Source of the DNA: Laburnicola sp. R22_1
Lineage: Eukaryota > Ascomycota > Dothideomycetes > Pleosporales > Didymosphaeriaceae
NCBI GenBank assembly: GCA_014281115.1
Contig: JACONQ010000003.1
Location: 310,001 to 374,000, forward strand
Direction of reading: 5' to 3'
DNA length: 64,000 bases
The first letter of the stretch is position 1. Every line of letters begins with the position of its first letter. The notes below the pieces were generated by a model. The model was not told where the DNA came from and searched no databases. It saw nothing but the letters and a program-made list of their open reading frames with translations. Shown here one piece after another: positions 1-10,494 of this stretch. The position numbers and the translations under genes were made by a program.

Positions 1-285
1 CGAGCACAAATAACCCATCAAGGGCGGATATTGAAGGTTCGTTGAAGTGAGCGCGAGATTTCTCTGCAGAGTCGAGGTCGAGGTGCAGCGGAGGAGTGAG
101 GTGGAGCTGCAGAAATCTTTTATTGGGCCTGTCGTGCCAAGCCGTCCGTGCGCGTCGTAAGCGAGTTTTCGCACACACTCACACCGCTTCGCTTCGCGAC
201 TCCGCAAACTTCGACGTCCGACTTTCAAGACTTCCATCGCCATCCACTCCGCCCTCCAAACACCTCCTCCGGTCAATTCGCAACC
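1..285 (+). promoter_or_regulatory. Upstream region and 5' leader of RPS13
   Basis: This stretch precedes the RPS13 start codon. It is GC-balanced and pyrimidine-rich toward the start (about 160-280), as expected of a fungal ribosomal-protein gene leader. No TATA box or transcription start could be fixed. The ATG context is CAACCATGG. No other gene was seen. Confidence 0.4.
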
Positions 286-1096
286 ATGGGTCGTCTTCAC
301 AGCAACGGAAAGGGCATATCAGCCTCGGCCATCCCCTACTCGCGCAGCCCCCCGGCGTGGCTCAAGACCACCGTACGTGTCTTCGTGATCGCGCAAGGAC
401 TACTCTGACCTCTGCTTTAGCCCGAACAGGTCGTCGAGCAGATCTGCAAGCTCGCCAGGAAGGGCGCCACTCCCTCCCAGATTGGCGAGGTGCTGTAAGT
501 GCATGATGCACGCGTCCGCTTCGTATACTGACTTGAGCAGACGTGACTCCCACGGTATTGCGCAGACGAAGGTGGTGACTGGAAACAAAATCCTTCGCAT
601 CCTGAAATCGAACGGTACGATAACTTGCCTCGGCTGAAGCGCGCGTCGACACAGCTCTGCCCGCGGGCATCTGGCGCTATATAAAAACGCCTCTGTTGGT
701 TCTCTGAAGCTGACATGAGCGCAATCAGGTTTGGCACCCGAGCTGCCTGAGGATCTCTACATGGTATGTCGAATTCCCTCGTGCGCGACAGCTGAGGATG
801 AAGAACGACCTCGGCTACTGCACAAGACGGTTTTGAAGACGCGAAAGCTAACGTCGCAACAGTTGATCAAGAAGGCCGTGGCCGTCCGCAAGCACTTGCA
901 GACCAACCGCAAGGACAAGGACTCCAAGTTGTACGTTGGGCTGAACTGCATAAGCACGCGCTGTACTAATCTTAGTAGCCGCCTCATTCTCATCGAGTCT
1001 CGTATCCACCGTCTCTCCCGCTACTACAAGACCGTCGGTGTCCTTCCCCCAACCTGGAGGTACGAGAGCGCCACTGCCTCTACTCTCGTCGCATAA
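286..1096 (+). CDS. RPS13: 40S ribosomal protein S13 (uS15), six exons
   Basis: Encodes the cytosolic small-subunit protein uS15, which binds 18S rRNA in the 40S body. Exons read as 286-372, 421-494, 541-614, 729-763, 863-930 and 979-1096. All five introns are GT-AG and the phases join to 151 codons plus stop, the same length as human S13. The protein starts [15 protein letters not shown] and ends [11 protein letters not shown], both typical of the family. The segments [21 protein letters not shown] and [16 protein letters not shown] are hallmarks of eukaryotic uS15. Introns are 48, 46, 114, 99 and 48 nt, and the last ends after a CTAAT branch-like motif. It converges on SDC1. Nothing suggests damage or RIP. 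Identification is firm; splice sites are inferred from the protein family. Confidence 0.95.
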
Positions 1097-1491
1097 AGGA
1101 GCGTGGGCTGGTCCGGGCTGGTGTGGTCTGCTAGGAAAATACTCGATTGGAGTTACGGATGCATGGATGCTTTATGGGTTATATAGCCTATCACGGATGG
1201 TATGATCTGGAATGAATGAGAAGCATCATCTCTGACGACAAGCCTTTATTTGCATGTCGACTGGTTCGCAGTTGCACGCGCTTCGCTTGAGAATGCGATA
1301 CGCTCCTCGAACTTGGATATGCCAAACCACCCGACCTGGGTATCTCGTCTGCCCTATACGCCGTGAGGTCTTGATAACTTTTGAACGCCTAGCCATGTAC
1401 TCGATGAAACCGCGCGCCGTCCTGAACGCTACCCCTGTTTTGGTCCAATGGCACACCTATGCTGCTTCTCTCCCCGTCCGCACACCGTTCC
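1097..1491. other. Convergent 3' intergenic region of RPS13 and SDC1
   Basis: This holds the 3' untranslated regions of two convergent genes. No defined poly(A) signal or RNA gene was recognised. Frames open across it are antisense or chance readings. Confidence 0.5.
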
Positions 1492-2059
1492 TCACCCCTC
1501 AATCTCCGCACTCTTCTGCGCCAAAAACTCACTCAACCACTTCAACGGCTTCTCCGGCCTGTCACTTATTAGCACTAATTTCCCCACCCACCTGCCCAAC
1601 ATGATCTACTTACTCGTTTGTGGCCAAATGCTTCATTGCCTCCAGCAGATACGGCGTGACATTCTGATTCAGATACGCCCTTGTGGGACTACCGTGCGGA
1701 GTCGCGTGCGTAGGTGCTTGTGGTGGCGCGCTTGGGTGCGGCGAGTTACGCGATGAGGGAGGTACGGCGGCGGGGGAGGGCGCGGAGAGAGGGGCTTGTG
1801 GTTGTGCTTGGGGTTGAGGCTGAGATTGAGCTTGCGCTTGCGCTTGCGCTGGTACGGGCGCGGGTTGGATTTGTGGTTCGGGCGCTGCTGGTGCGGGCTC
1901 TGGTGCTTGTACGGAAGCTGGGATTGCGGGCGTTGAGTCGGTCATTTCTACGTCTGCGGTTTCGGTGGCGGGTGTGCCGTTTGGTATGGGTGCGGCGACG
2001 GGCGTGGGTGTGGGCTGCTCCGTGGGGAGGGTTGGTGGTGGGGCGGAGGGGTCGGCCAT
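1492..2059 (-). CDS. SDC1: Sdc1/DPY30-like subunit of the COMPASS H3K4 methyltransferase
   Basis: Two exons, 2059-1614 and 1558-1492, are separated by a 55-nt GT-AG intron (1559-1613) with a GCTAAT branch-like motif near its 3' end. Together they encode 170 aa. Residues about 1-120 are low-complexity (Pro, Ala, Gln, Thr), with a run of alternating Gln-Ala and Gln-Pro. The C-terminal 40-45 residues form the Dpy-30 motif: a TRAYLNQNV start, YLLEAMKHLA in the middle and PEKPLKWLSEFL after the splice. In known COMPASS complexes this motif dimerises and docks on the Ash2/Bre2 subunit. The intron cuts the motif, so the unspliced frame would stop after LATNE; splicing restores the rest. The start at 2059 is the first Met of the frame. 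The gene lies about 2.4 kb from the RIP island and shows no damage. Confidence 0.85.
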
Positions 2060-4440
2060 TGTGCGGTGTTGGGGTTGTAGAGTAGTTGATAGAGGGGTGA
2101 GACGCGTAAAAGGACGCGTGAATGTGAGTGTGGGGCGGGGTGGGAAATTGTGGTGTTGTGGAGGTGGGATTGACTTTCGGGAGGTGATAAGCGGAGATTG
2201 TTCGGCTTTAGATAAGATCGGATGCTCTTGCTGGTGTGCTACACAGTAACAGCTACACCAACTCCTATGAGTCCTATCACGATCATAATTGTAATTGAAA
2301 ATAGAAGTGATAATACTAACAACAGCGCAACCATGCTCTAAAGCGCGCTTCCAGCGCGTTTATTCTGCTCTTGCATCTTTAAGGACCTCGAGGCCATCTC
2401 TTGTGCTCGATACAAATTGTAGGGAAACACTTTGACATTGGAGAACATGGCTTGATTCTAAGAGAGGTCGAAATTTTTGGTGTGCAAAAAGGGGGACGGA
2501 GTAAAGAAGAAACACCCCGCATAACCGCGAACATGTGCAGTTTTCCAGTGCGCGAAGCAGGAAACTTCATGAAAGGCATGCCTTACAGCCTCAATGGCTG
2601 TTGTTTTACCGCGTTTTCCCAAGGCACAAGCATAAGGTCGTCATTTCCTTATTTTCAAATCCTGTGCTGCCACCTATTCTTGAGTATTGAACATATCGAA
2701 TAAGAAGTGCCACAACCAGCCATTCTCCGCAAAGTCGTTGGTTTTTTCGACAGACGGTGCCCAGAGCAGTCCATGTGGCTTTTGCAAGCTCCTTTTGGGT
2801 GGAACTCAGACTGCTCAGAAGCACCAGGTGAGGAAGTTATCGTTATGATTTAGTGGACAGCGCGCAGGACACGACATGCCCAAGTGCCTCAGACACAATC
2901 CGGCGTTTGTGTGCGCTAGCCAAAAGCGAAAAGCGGGAGAGTGCAGGGCGAGCCACGGGATGCTACCGATGTAGTTTAGGCGACATGCACAGGCTCCAGA
3001 ACATGTTTGTCGACAGTATCGTTTTGCTCTGGCCGCGTCAGGTTCGCAAAAGTTCTGATGTGTTTGGTTCGCTCCGGCGAGGTCAGTCGCGAGCTAATCA
3101 ACGTAAAGTCTATTATCATTGCTTTGGAAAACGCCAATGGAAGCAGACATGCTTTCCACATGAACCAAGTTTTAGCCACATTCATTCATTCATATCATTC
3201 ATATCAGTTTATAGTCGACCTAACCTTTTACAGATTATAAGACTTAACAGTAAGCACAACTAAGGTTTAACAGCTAAAGTACGTAAAAAAAAAGGCGCGA
3301 TTGGGATTAGCTATAGTGGGGAGCCGAAGCATGACGCGATGATTGTAAGGGCCGATCACATGACAACATGGCGACCTTGATCCCTCCTGTCGATGAAACC
3401 GTCACGGCTCCATCAACGTACTACGGCACTGGTAGCAGAGGGAGCAACCCTAAATAATTAATACAATCGTCAACTTCAAACTGTGCACTGCGTAAAACTC
3501 AACAAAGTACTCAACGGGTCTGCATCGAAGACCTAGTTTTAGCCACCCTATCTGCAGAACATTTTGCCTGCGTAACTTATTTTGCTTTAGAAAGCCCCGC
3601 AGAAGGATGTGTAGGAAGAAATTAAGAGGCCACAGACGTAATTTATACACTTCCCAGTTTAAAGACGGTGTTTGCTCTAGAGATACAGCGTAGCGTACTG
3701 TTCTAGCAGGTTTCTGTAAACAAATGGCGAGAGGAGCTGAAGCAGTCGCACGCCATCAACGCCATAAAGCTCTGTTTTAATAATGTACACGAGCTAAACA
3801 AGTATAGAATTTTGTTCTCCGCAGACGCCAGCCCTAATTAGTCTTCTTCTTTTTTGCATCTAGGTGTGGAAGAGAGCCGAGCGCTACCAGCCCAAGTTCC
3901 TCAACTATAGTCTTGTAGGAGGAACGCCAGCGCCACCGACATCGTCACTGCTAGACTGCGCTTTGGAGAACGCCAGCGCCGCAACCGTAGAATCCACGAG
4001 ACGTATTTCAGAGACCGACACGAGCGGCAGACATGACCAAAGCATGATGCCAATTTTAGTGCCACAGCGCGTAGAACGATACATGCTTCTAGAAGTAATT
4101 TTAGTCACTAATAGACTTCGAAGACGAGTGTGTGGGAGAAAAAGAGTAGAATATGATCGTTAATATATAAATCTAGGGGTAGGGCTTATATGAAAACAGT
4201 ATAGTTCAGCGGATGATGTTGAGAGGGCTGGGGGCACGTGCAATATGTACCCGCCTAGCTGTGAGGAAGGAGCACTTGAGCGCTCCTTCTAAATTTCATT
4301 TCAGTCGCCGTTTTGACAACACTAAGCACATACGACCATAGGACGCTGAAAACAATGCTTCCCGTTCGCTCAGCAATATTTAAGCAGTGTACCGACGGAT
4401 TAGTATTGCGGTGGGTGACCACGTGAGAATACCCGTTGTT
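2060..4440. other. Gene-poor spacer between SDC1 and the RIP island
   Basis: About 2.4 kb of intermediate base composition. It must contain the SDC1 promoter. Open frames at 2401-2703, 2853-3263 and 3864-4163 show no recognisable domain and no supporting splice structure. A short near-duplicate (GAACGCCAGCGCC) occurs around 3922 and 3968. I see no RNA gene, no transposon end and no convincing CDS. Confidence 0.5.
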
Positions 4441-4549
4441 GTATGTTTTTTTGGCCGATCAACGCTAGATTACGTAATAGTCTTAGCTTATACACTAGAC
4501 TATGCGCAAGCCTTCTTTATATAAATATGTGCCTAAGTATAAGTATTTT

Positions 4550-4787
4550 TTTATATATATAGTATTAATTATTAGCTTGCTAAATACCTTTTTTAACCTA
4601 TTTTTTTAGTTTAAGGTTAAGATAAAAGGTTATTATATACTACTATATATAGTACCTAATTTTAATTAAAAACTAACTTTAAATATCTAGTAATATAATA
4701 ATAGTTTAAACTTACTTATACCCTCTAATATTTATAAACTTTTAGTTTTAATATAAGATTTACTTATAGTATATATAATATATTTAG
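4550..4787 (+). repeat. Left copy of an edge inverted repeat
   Basis: This matches the reverse complement of about 54700-54995 at the far end of the island with many point differences. It includes the stretch around AGTTTAAGGTTAAGATAAAAGG and the following text through AAACTTACTTATA. It ends where an LTR begins at 4788. The divergence suggests the two copies were RIP-mutated separately. Confidence 0.7.
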
Positions 4788-5074
4788 TGTTAAATAGGCT
4801 CTATAGCTAGCTATATAGATATTAATATCTAATACTTTGTATTAGCAAGTATGGAGAGTGTATAGAATAATTATATAAGAAAAGAAAATAATATAATAGA
4901 ACTAACTTAGTATTAATTACTTATTTCTAGAGAGGATATAAATAGAAAGAAGAAGATCCTATAGTGTATAGGCCGCGGCGTATAGGCATTATGTAATCTC
5001 TATATAATACTATTATGCGGTAATATTAAAACCTTAACACTCTTAAGTGCCCTTGCCTATATAGTGTATAGACA
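4788..5074 (+). repeat. LTR of the gypsy family (extra copy)
   Basis: A 287-bp sequence starting TGTTAAATAGGCTC and ending TATAGACA (TG...CA). It is homologous to the LTRs at 15947-16500, 25171-25457, 30526-30811 and 39480-40033. It is flanked by TTAG on the left and CTAG on the right, which could be a RIP-altered duplication. The DNA to its right is the same copia flank that follows the LTR at 39480-40033, so this copy shares history with the palindrome arm rather than being an independent insertion. Confidence 0.7.
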
Positions 5075-7671
5075 CTAGCAACTTTTTATTTTAAGATTAT
5101 TATTAGTAGTTCTCTCTTCCTTTGTACAAACTATCTACTTACTAATACTTACTCTATTTATTTATTATTTCCCTGTCTATCTATACGCCTTCTGCTCTAG
5201 CTAGTTTACTCTAGTTAATAAGAAGATTCTATTAAGTAACTATTTGTTATACTTTGCTGCTATTTGTTAGAGGCGCGATTATGCTTATTAGTAGTAGAGT
5301 AGCAGTCTGGCTAAGAGTAGTCAAGAGTAAGATTACGTAGTTAATAATAAGATTGCGGCAATAATATATTATTTATATAAAGTTCTTTTACTTAGTTTAT
5401 TTTTTATATAATAGGTAGACCTAGTTATCTTATCTATTTAGATAGTAATATTAGGCAATTATGCAACATTAAATAAGGGGAAGATAAACGCTAATAAGGG
5501 GTAGAAATTAAGACTCTAGATAGAAGGAAGAGGCATATAAGGTGGGCTTTTCTCTCTTATTTCCCACTTTAAACATCTCTTTGTACGTGTCCCTTCTTTC
5601 TAGCTCTTTTTTCTTTTTATTAAGCTAATCCTCTATTTTATATAGTGCTAAACTGTGTCCCTTATTATATAATATCTTGTCTCTATATAATGCTAACTTA
5701 GTGTAGATAATAGCGCTTATACTGGCAGGTCTTAACTAGCTAGGCCTCTCTAGCTTTAATACTACTATAGTGGCTTTTCTAGGTAGAAGAATGCGTATTA
5801 CTCTTTTAACTAGTTCCTAGGCAAACTATATATTTATCTAGGGCATTTCTATTAATATAAGTTCCTCTATTCTTTACTTTTATATAGATACTAATTATAG
5901 AAAATAGGCTAAGGAGTTATATATCGCACATCTACCTTTGCATAATATTAATATTATTTTTGTGGCTAGTATAGATCTGTGTCTATGGATTGCTAAGCTT
6001 ATTTAGCGTAAGGGCTACTTTTACGCGCTTCTTATCTAGTTGCGTAGTGTTCTTAGGGGCACTATGTACGCTTATTACTATAGTAGTAACTCTAGCCCTA
6101 GGCCCTTTACTAAGTATTATATAGTGGCAAACTTCTAGGTAGAATTATACGGTTCTTACGTATGGCAAAGCTATAGTGCTAGGTGTAATTATTATATAGG
6201 GTCGGGCTAGATAGTAGAGTAGACACTTTTAGATATTATCTATAAGTATTAAAATAAAAAAGACTCTTCTCTAAATAAATATATACTGTGTCTCTTCTCT
6301 TTCTATGCAAATAATAGATAGAAAATGCGCATTTTTAAGTAATATATGCGTGTAGAAAGAATTAAATAAATATATTGCGTAAAAGAATAGATAAATAATA
6401 AAGAAATAGTACTATGTAAAGGCTAGAAAGAGCTCGCGCGGACAGACTTAAGGCGATCTACTAATGCTTTAACAGTAATTATCAAGGTGTTGCTAGAGAT
6501 TAAGAACTCTAGAGCCTAGTTTAGGGCCTTCTTTATATAGGTATTAGTAGGATTGTCCTTCCTATTAATCTATCTAATCTTAGAGATCTTACAGTGCTTA
6601 TATAATTTGCGGAGTAATATAATATTAATTATAAGGCGCTTCTTATTCGTAGTTCCTAGTTATATAAGGTAGTTATAGAGAGACTTTAAATCTATATAGA
6701 TAACTATAGAAATTGGCAACAGACTAAGCGTGCGTATAATCTTCTAAAGAGTCGTGCTAATAGTAATAGTATTATTAAAGCCTCCTACTATACTATATAG
6801 CTCGCTAGTAAGAATGTTTCTTATTACTCTCTTACACTTAGTTAAATTCTAGTGTATAATATTTGCTAGGATATTAAAGTTATTACTATTACCTATATAA
6901 TACTTATAGCCTAGAGCAATTAGAAATTCTAGCTATAAGCTTAGGTCCTTATTATTGGCAAATAAGCCATTAGTAAAGATAAATAGCTTCGCGCAATAGA
7001 GATCCAATAGTATAAAGGTAAGGCCACGCTTACTATTATTAATCTGCTATTAGATTCGTGCGTTTAATGCCTTAATATCTTTATGTAAGGGTAATATAGT
7101 CTAAGCGGTAATAGACAAATTAAATATAGCTTTTAGTTAGCACATAAATATAATATAGGCGCCTCTTACACGCGGCTTTATATACCTCTAAGTAGTATTC
7201 TTATCTTTAGGGTTAATTATGCAAAGGCCCTTTGCTTACCCTTTCTATATAAAAACTATAGTATTATATATAAGCTAAATTCTTCCACTATTAAACTTAA
7301 TAGGTTAGTCCTTAGTAAGGATAGTCTTATTCTTTGTATAGAAGGCTGCTTTCTTTAGCTCTTTTTCTTCTCTTTGTGCGAAGTTTTTATTAATAATACT
7401 AAGAGTATTATCTGTCTAAAGGCTAGTAATCCTAAAGGTGTGCTCTCCTTTATTAGTAATAAGCAGACATAGATTGTATAATAAAGTCTTTATGCTAAGT
7501 TTCTCTTTATAGTAGTTATAGTAGGTCTTAAACTAGTAAAGATCTAATTTAGCTACACTATAGAGTGGTTATATAATATAGAAGATTATGTCTTATAGAA
7601 AGTTTATGCGCAGTTTCTTAAATAGTCTAGTATAGAGTATGTGGTTTAGTTTGTTAGTAGACTAAATATAG
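5075..7671 (-). pseudogene. Partial Ty1/copia element, RNase H end preserved
   Basis: This is homologous, in direct orientation, to about 40034-43735 and, inverted, to about 12250-15946. Read on the minus strand, about 7330-6440 gives a copia-type RNase H/connection region with many stops. Signature pieces are NLTKCKRV, ILTSELYSIVGGF, LGTTNKKRLIINI, and INRKDNPTNTYIKKALN, which matches the INGxDNPADAxTK motif of fungal copia. It diverges clearly from the two palindrome copies, so it was mutated independently. It lacks the 955-bp insertion seen in them: around 7327-7339 the empty target site is present. It is cut off at 7671 by repeat B. Confidence 0.75.
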
Positions 7672-8076
7672 TATAAAAAGTGGATAAATAGATAAGAAAG
7701 TGATCGAGTTAGTATTGTTAAACTAGTTAATTAATTTTAATAAACTGGCTACCTAGCAATCTATATACAACATAATTTAGACTAACGAATACTTAGTTTT
7801 ATATAGTTTAATTATGCCTTTAACTTTTATGCGTGCTAGTGTTTTAAACTAAATATTTAAACTAGTGTTTTATATACGAGCTATTATTTTATATACAGAC
7901 TAGTGTTTTATATATAAGCGATTATATACAAACTAGTGTTTTATATGCAAACTAGTGTTTTATATACAAACTAGTGTTTTATATACAAACTAGTGTTTTA
8001 TATACAAACTAGTATTTTATATACAAACTAGTGTTTTATATACGAGCTATTACAAACTTGGTTTTACTATTACTTA

Positions 8077-9927
8077 ACGTGTTTACAAGCGTGCCGTTAG
8101 TACAAGCGAGTCGTTAACCCTACTAACTTTCTACACTTAAAAAGCCACGTAGTTTAACAACACATCAAAATTCTATTAATATAATAGCTTTCCTAAATCA
8201 AGCAGTATCTATAGAAGCCTTCTTGCACGTACGTGAGTTGTGCCCAGGCTCCCTGCAGCGCGTGCAGCGCGCTGAAGCCTGCCGGCTCGCACCTAACCGC
8301 GCCTGGCTATACCACGTTTCTCCCTCTAGTTGCTGCTCAACAGCCTTCTAAGCAATAATATCCTCTCCCTCTGCCTTTAATAGAGTGCCTTACTTCTAGA
8401 TCCGCTTCTTTTTGCGCTGTTTACGCGTTATAGCTGCCTTATTTGCCCTTTATAGACTAGCTATTTTATCGCGCATAATTACTATTAAATGCGCTATTCT
8501 CTTAGCCCCTCTTGTAAGCCGATCAAGCGACTAGATAACTAATATAGGAGAGGATCCTTAATGCCTTTAGATCCGCTTACAAACTAGAGTTAACTAAGCG
8601 CCTAGCTTGCGCGCGTTGCTTGGTGTTGCAGACTCCTATAGGGTCTCTAGTAGGGCTGCTAGCGACAGCGTACGAAGCTTTACATTAAGCTTTAATATCA
8701 CCGCCTCTAGATTGTGTAGGACTAGCCTAGCGCCTTAAAAGCTTGCGCAGATATTCTCCTTTGTAATTGACTGGTCGTAGGCGGCGCGGAAGGCTGGTAG
8801 GAACTTAAGCTTAGTGATATGGTTAATGTGGTCGCGTATTAGGCCCTCGACCTGGCGCCCGTACGCCCGCTTTAACGGCGAGAAACAGCCAACGTCAAGC
8901 GGTTGCAGAAGGTGTGACAAATGTGGCGGTATACAGAGAGTGTAGATCTTGTTCTTCTTGCAGATCTCCTGGAATTCGAGCGAGTTGTGACTCTTATAGC
9001 CGTCAAGTATTAGTAGCTAACGCGCGCCCACTCTACGCTCTACTGTATGCTTGATAAAATGCCGTAGCTAGGCAACACCAAGCTCGTTCGTAGTCCAGCC
9101 ATTGTCGCTGAGACCAATAGCCCAGTCACCTGGTATATCGTCGCCCTCGTACTAGGCAGAGAGGTGGTACTGGCCAGCGAAGATGATAAAGGGCGGGATT
9201 GCCCACCCAGCAGCGTTGATTCCGTGGATCGCCGTCACCCACTCACGATTGCCTAGCTGGATCGCTTTTGGCCGGCCACGCCTCTCTGAGCTAGTAACGA
9301 CTAGCTAGGAGGATATTTTACCCATCAGAAAGCCAGTCTCGTCGAAGTTGAAGGTATCCTTGTCGCAGATACCGTAGGTGGCCTTTGTACGTGCTACTAG
9401 CTCAAACTAGGCCTGTATAACTGTCGGGTCCTCGTAGAGGGCTCGCTGTCGATCGTAGGGTCGATTAAATCGCGTTGTGAGGCTGTCTGTTCGCTTGACA
9501 AAGTTCCTAGGCCACTGCTAGCTAACGTGGCCTGCGCTGCGCTTAGTGAGCAGCTTATTCGCTATATCTCGTACAGCACCTAGAGTGGGCGCAAAGCCTC
9601 GCGAATCTAGGTTAAGTATTTGCTCAACAATCACCTCCTCTTCTAGCTTGGTAAGCTTTTTTAATTTAGGCTGGTAATCGCGTCGCGCAGCAATTCCAGC
9701 GCGTCGGTCGCGCAGCGTTGATCGAGGGACGTTAAACGTTAAGGCAGCGCGATTTTCGCTCTGAATCTGATTTTTATTAATAGCTGAGATAGCAAGGAAG
9801 ATATCTCCTTCGTTATAGGGTAATTGAGTTGTAGTTGGTTGAGGCATTGTAGTTTGCTTATCGCGCGTTACGGAAAGTTGGTGGGGTTGACGGCTCGCTT
9901 GTACTGACGGCACGCTTATAAACACGT
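8077..9927 (-). mobile_element. pogo-type DNA transposon 1 (Tc1/mariner superfamily)
   Basis: A 1,851-bp element with imperfect terminal inverted repeats beginning ACGTGTTTAYAAGCG, extending about 55 bp, and flanked by the dinucleotide TA (8075-8076 and 9928-9929). The homologous B repeat of the right arm (near 46,045) carries one TA at the same place and no insert, so the target site and the exact ends are confirmed by an empty site. The inverted repeats contain two tandem 17-bp boxes at terminal positions 9-25 and 26-42, then CCCCACCAA. Mismatches between the two ends are C/T transitions, as expected from RIP. Confidence 0.93.
8198..9847 (-). pseudogene. Dead pogo-type transposase in element 1
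   Basis: A frame of 550 codons runs uninterrupted by frameshifts from ATG at 9847 to TGA at 8198, but carries about 16 in-frame TAG/TAA codons. Domains in order: an N-terminal psq-type helix-turn-helix (about residues 15-65), a CENP-B/Tc5-type helix-turn-helix (about 70-140), then the DDE core. Motifs FNFDETGF, LLILDGYKSH and LLQPLDVGCFSPLK keep all three catalytic Asp. A C-terminal zinc knuckle, CTRCREPGHNSRTC, is intact. When active, the family cuts and pastes at TA. The stops stand where Gln or Trp is expected, so point mutation alone killed it. Confidence 0.9.
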
Positions 9928-10494
9928 TAGTTGTGACGTTAACAATAAACGCCTTATTTTAGAATAATTTATTACTCCTTAGTTTATTATACGCTAATGT
10001 ATTTTTATATTATAAAATAAGTCTTTTATATATTATATTTTGTTTTTAGTAATAAGTAATTTAATATATATAATATTGCCTTGTTTAGTATATTGTTTTT
10101 AATCTTTATTATTAATTGCTCAAAATTGTTAAAGCGCTTAATTGCGATAAGTTGTCAAAAGTTATTAATTTAGAAAAATTAATTACGAGCTTATTTATAT
10201 TACGATAGCGTATTTTATAATATTTATTAGGTTAGTTTTATATTATATTTTAGTTTTAGTTTTAAGTAATTTAATACATATAATATTAGATTTCTTACAA
10301 TTATCTTTTAGTAAACTTTTTATGCGTTACTTAAAGTTAACTTTGGCTTTAATTGCAACTTATTATCGAAACGACTATTTTAGTTTATTTTTAGGTAGCT
10401 TATAGTTATTTACCTATTTATCTTTTATTATAACAGCGAAATTCTAACATGTTATTTTATTATTTATTTTGCTTACTAATATAGTTTTAACAAT

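Larger units (their letters stand above)
7672..10494 (+). repeat. Repeat B, outer left copy, interrupted by pogo element 1
   Basis: The B unit begins TATAAAAAGTGGATAAATA and ends TAGTTTTAACAAT. It occurs here, at 25556-26534, and inverted at 29450-30427 and 45490-46426. Its middle carries tandem 19-bp units reading ACAAACTAGTGTTTTATAT (about 7925-8040 here). This copy contains the whole pogo element 1 (8077-9927). Without it the unit is about 970 bp. The ends are not inverted repeats of each other. Its class is not recognised. Confidence 0.75.

Noticed and set aside
2401..4163. Open frames of 66-136 codons upstream of SDC1
   Set aside because: No domain, no splice logic, no consistent codon bias; overlapping frames on both strands.
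7860..8050. Tandem array considered as CRISPR
   Set aside because: 19-bp units are contiguous with no unique spacers, in a eukaryote; it is a minisatellite within repeat B.
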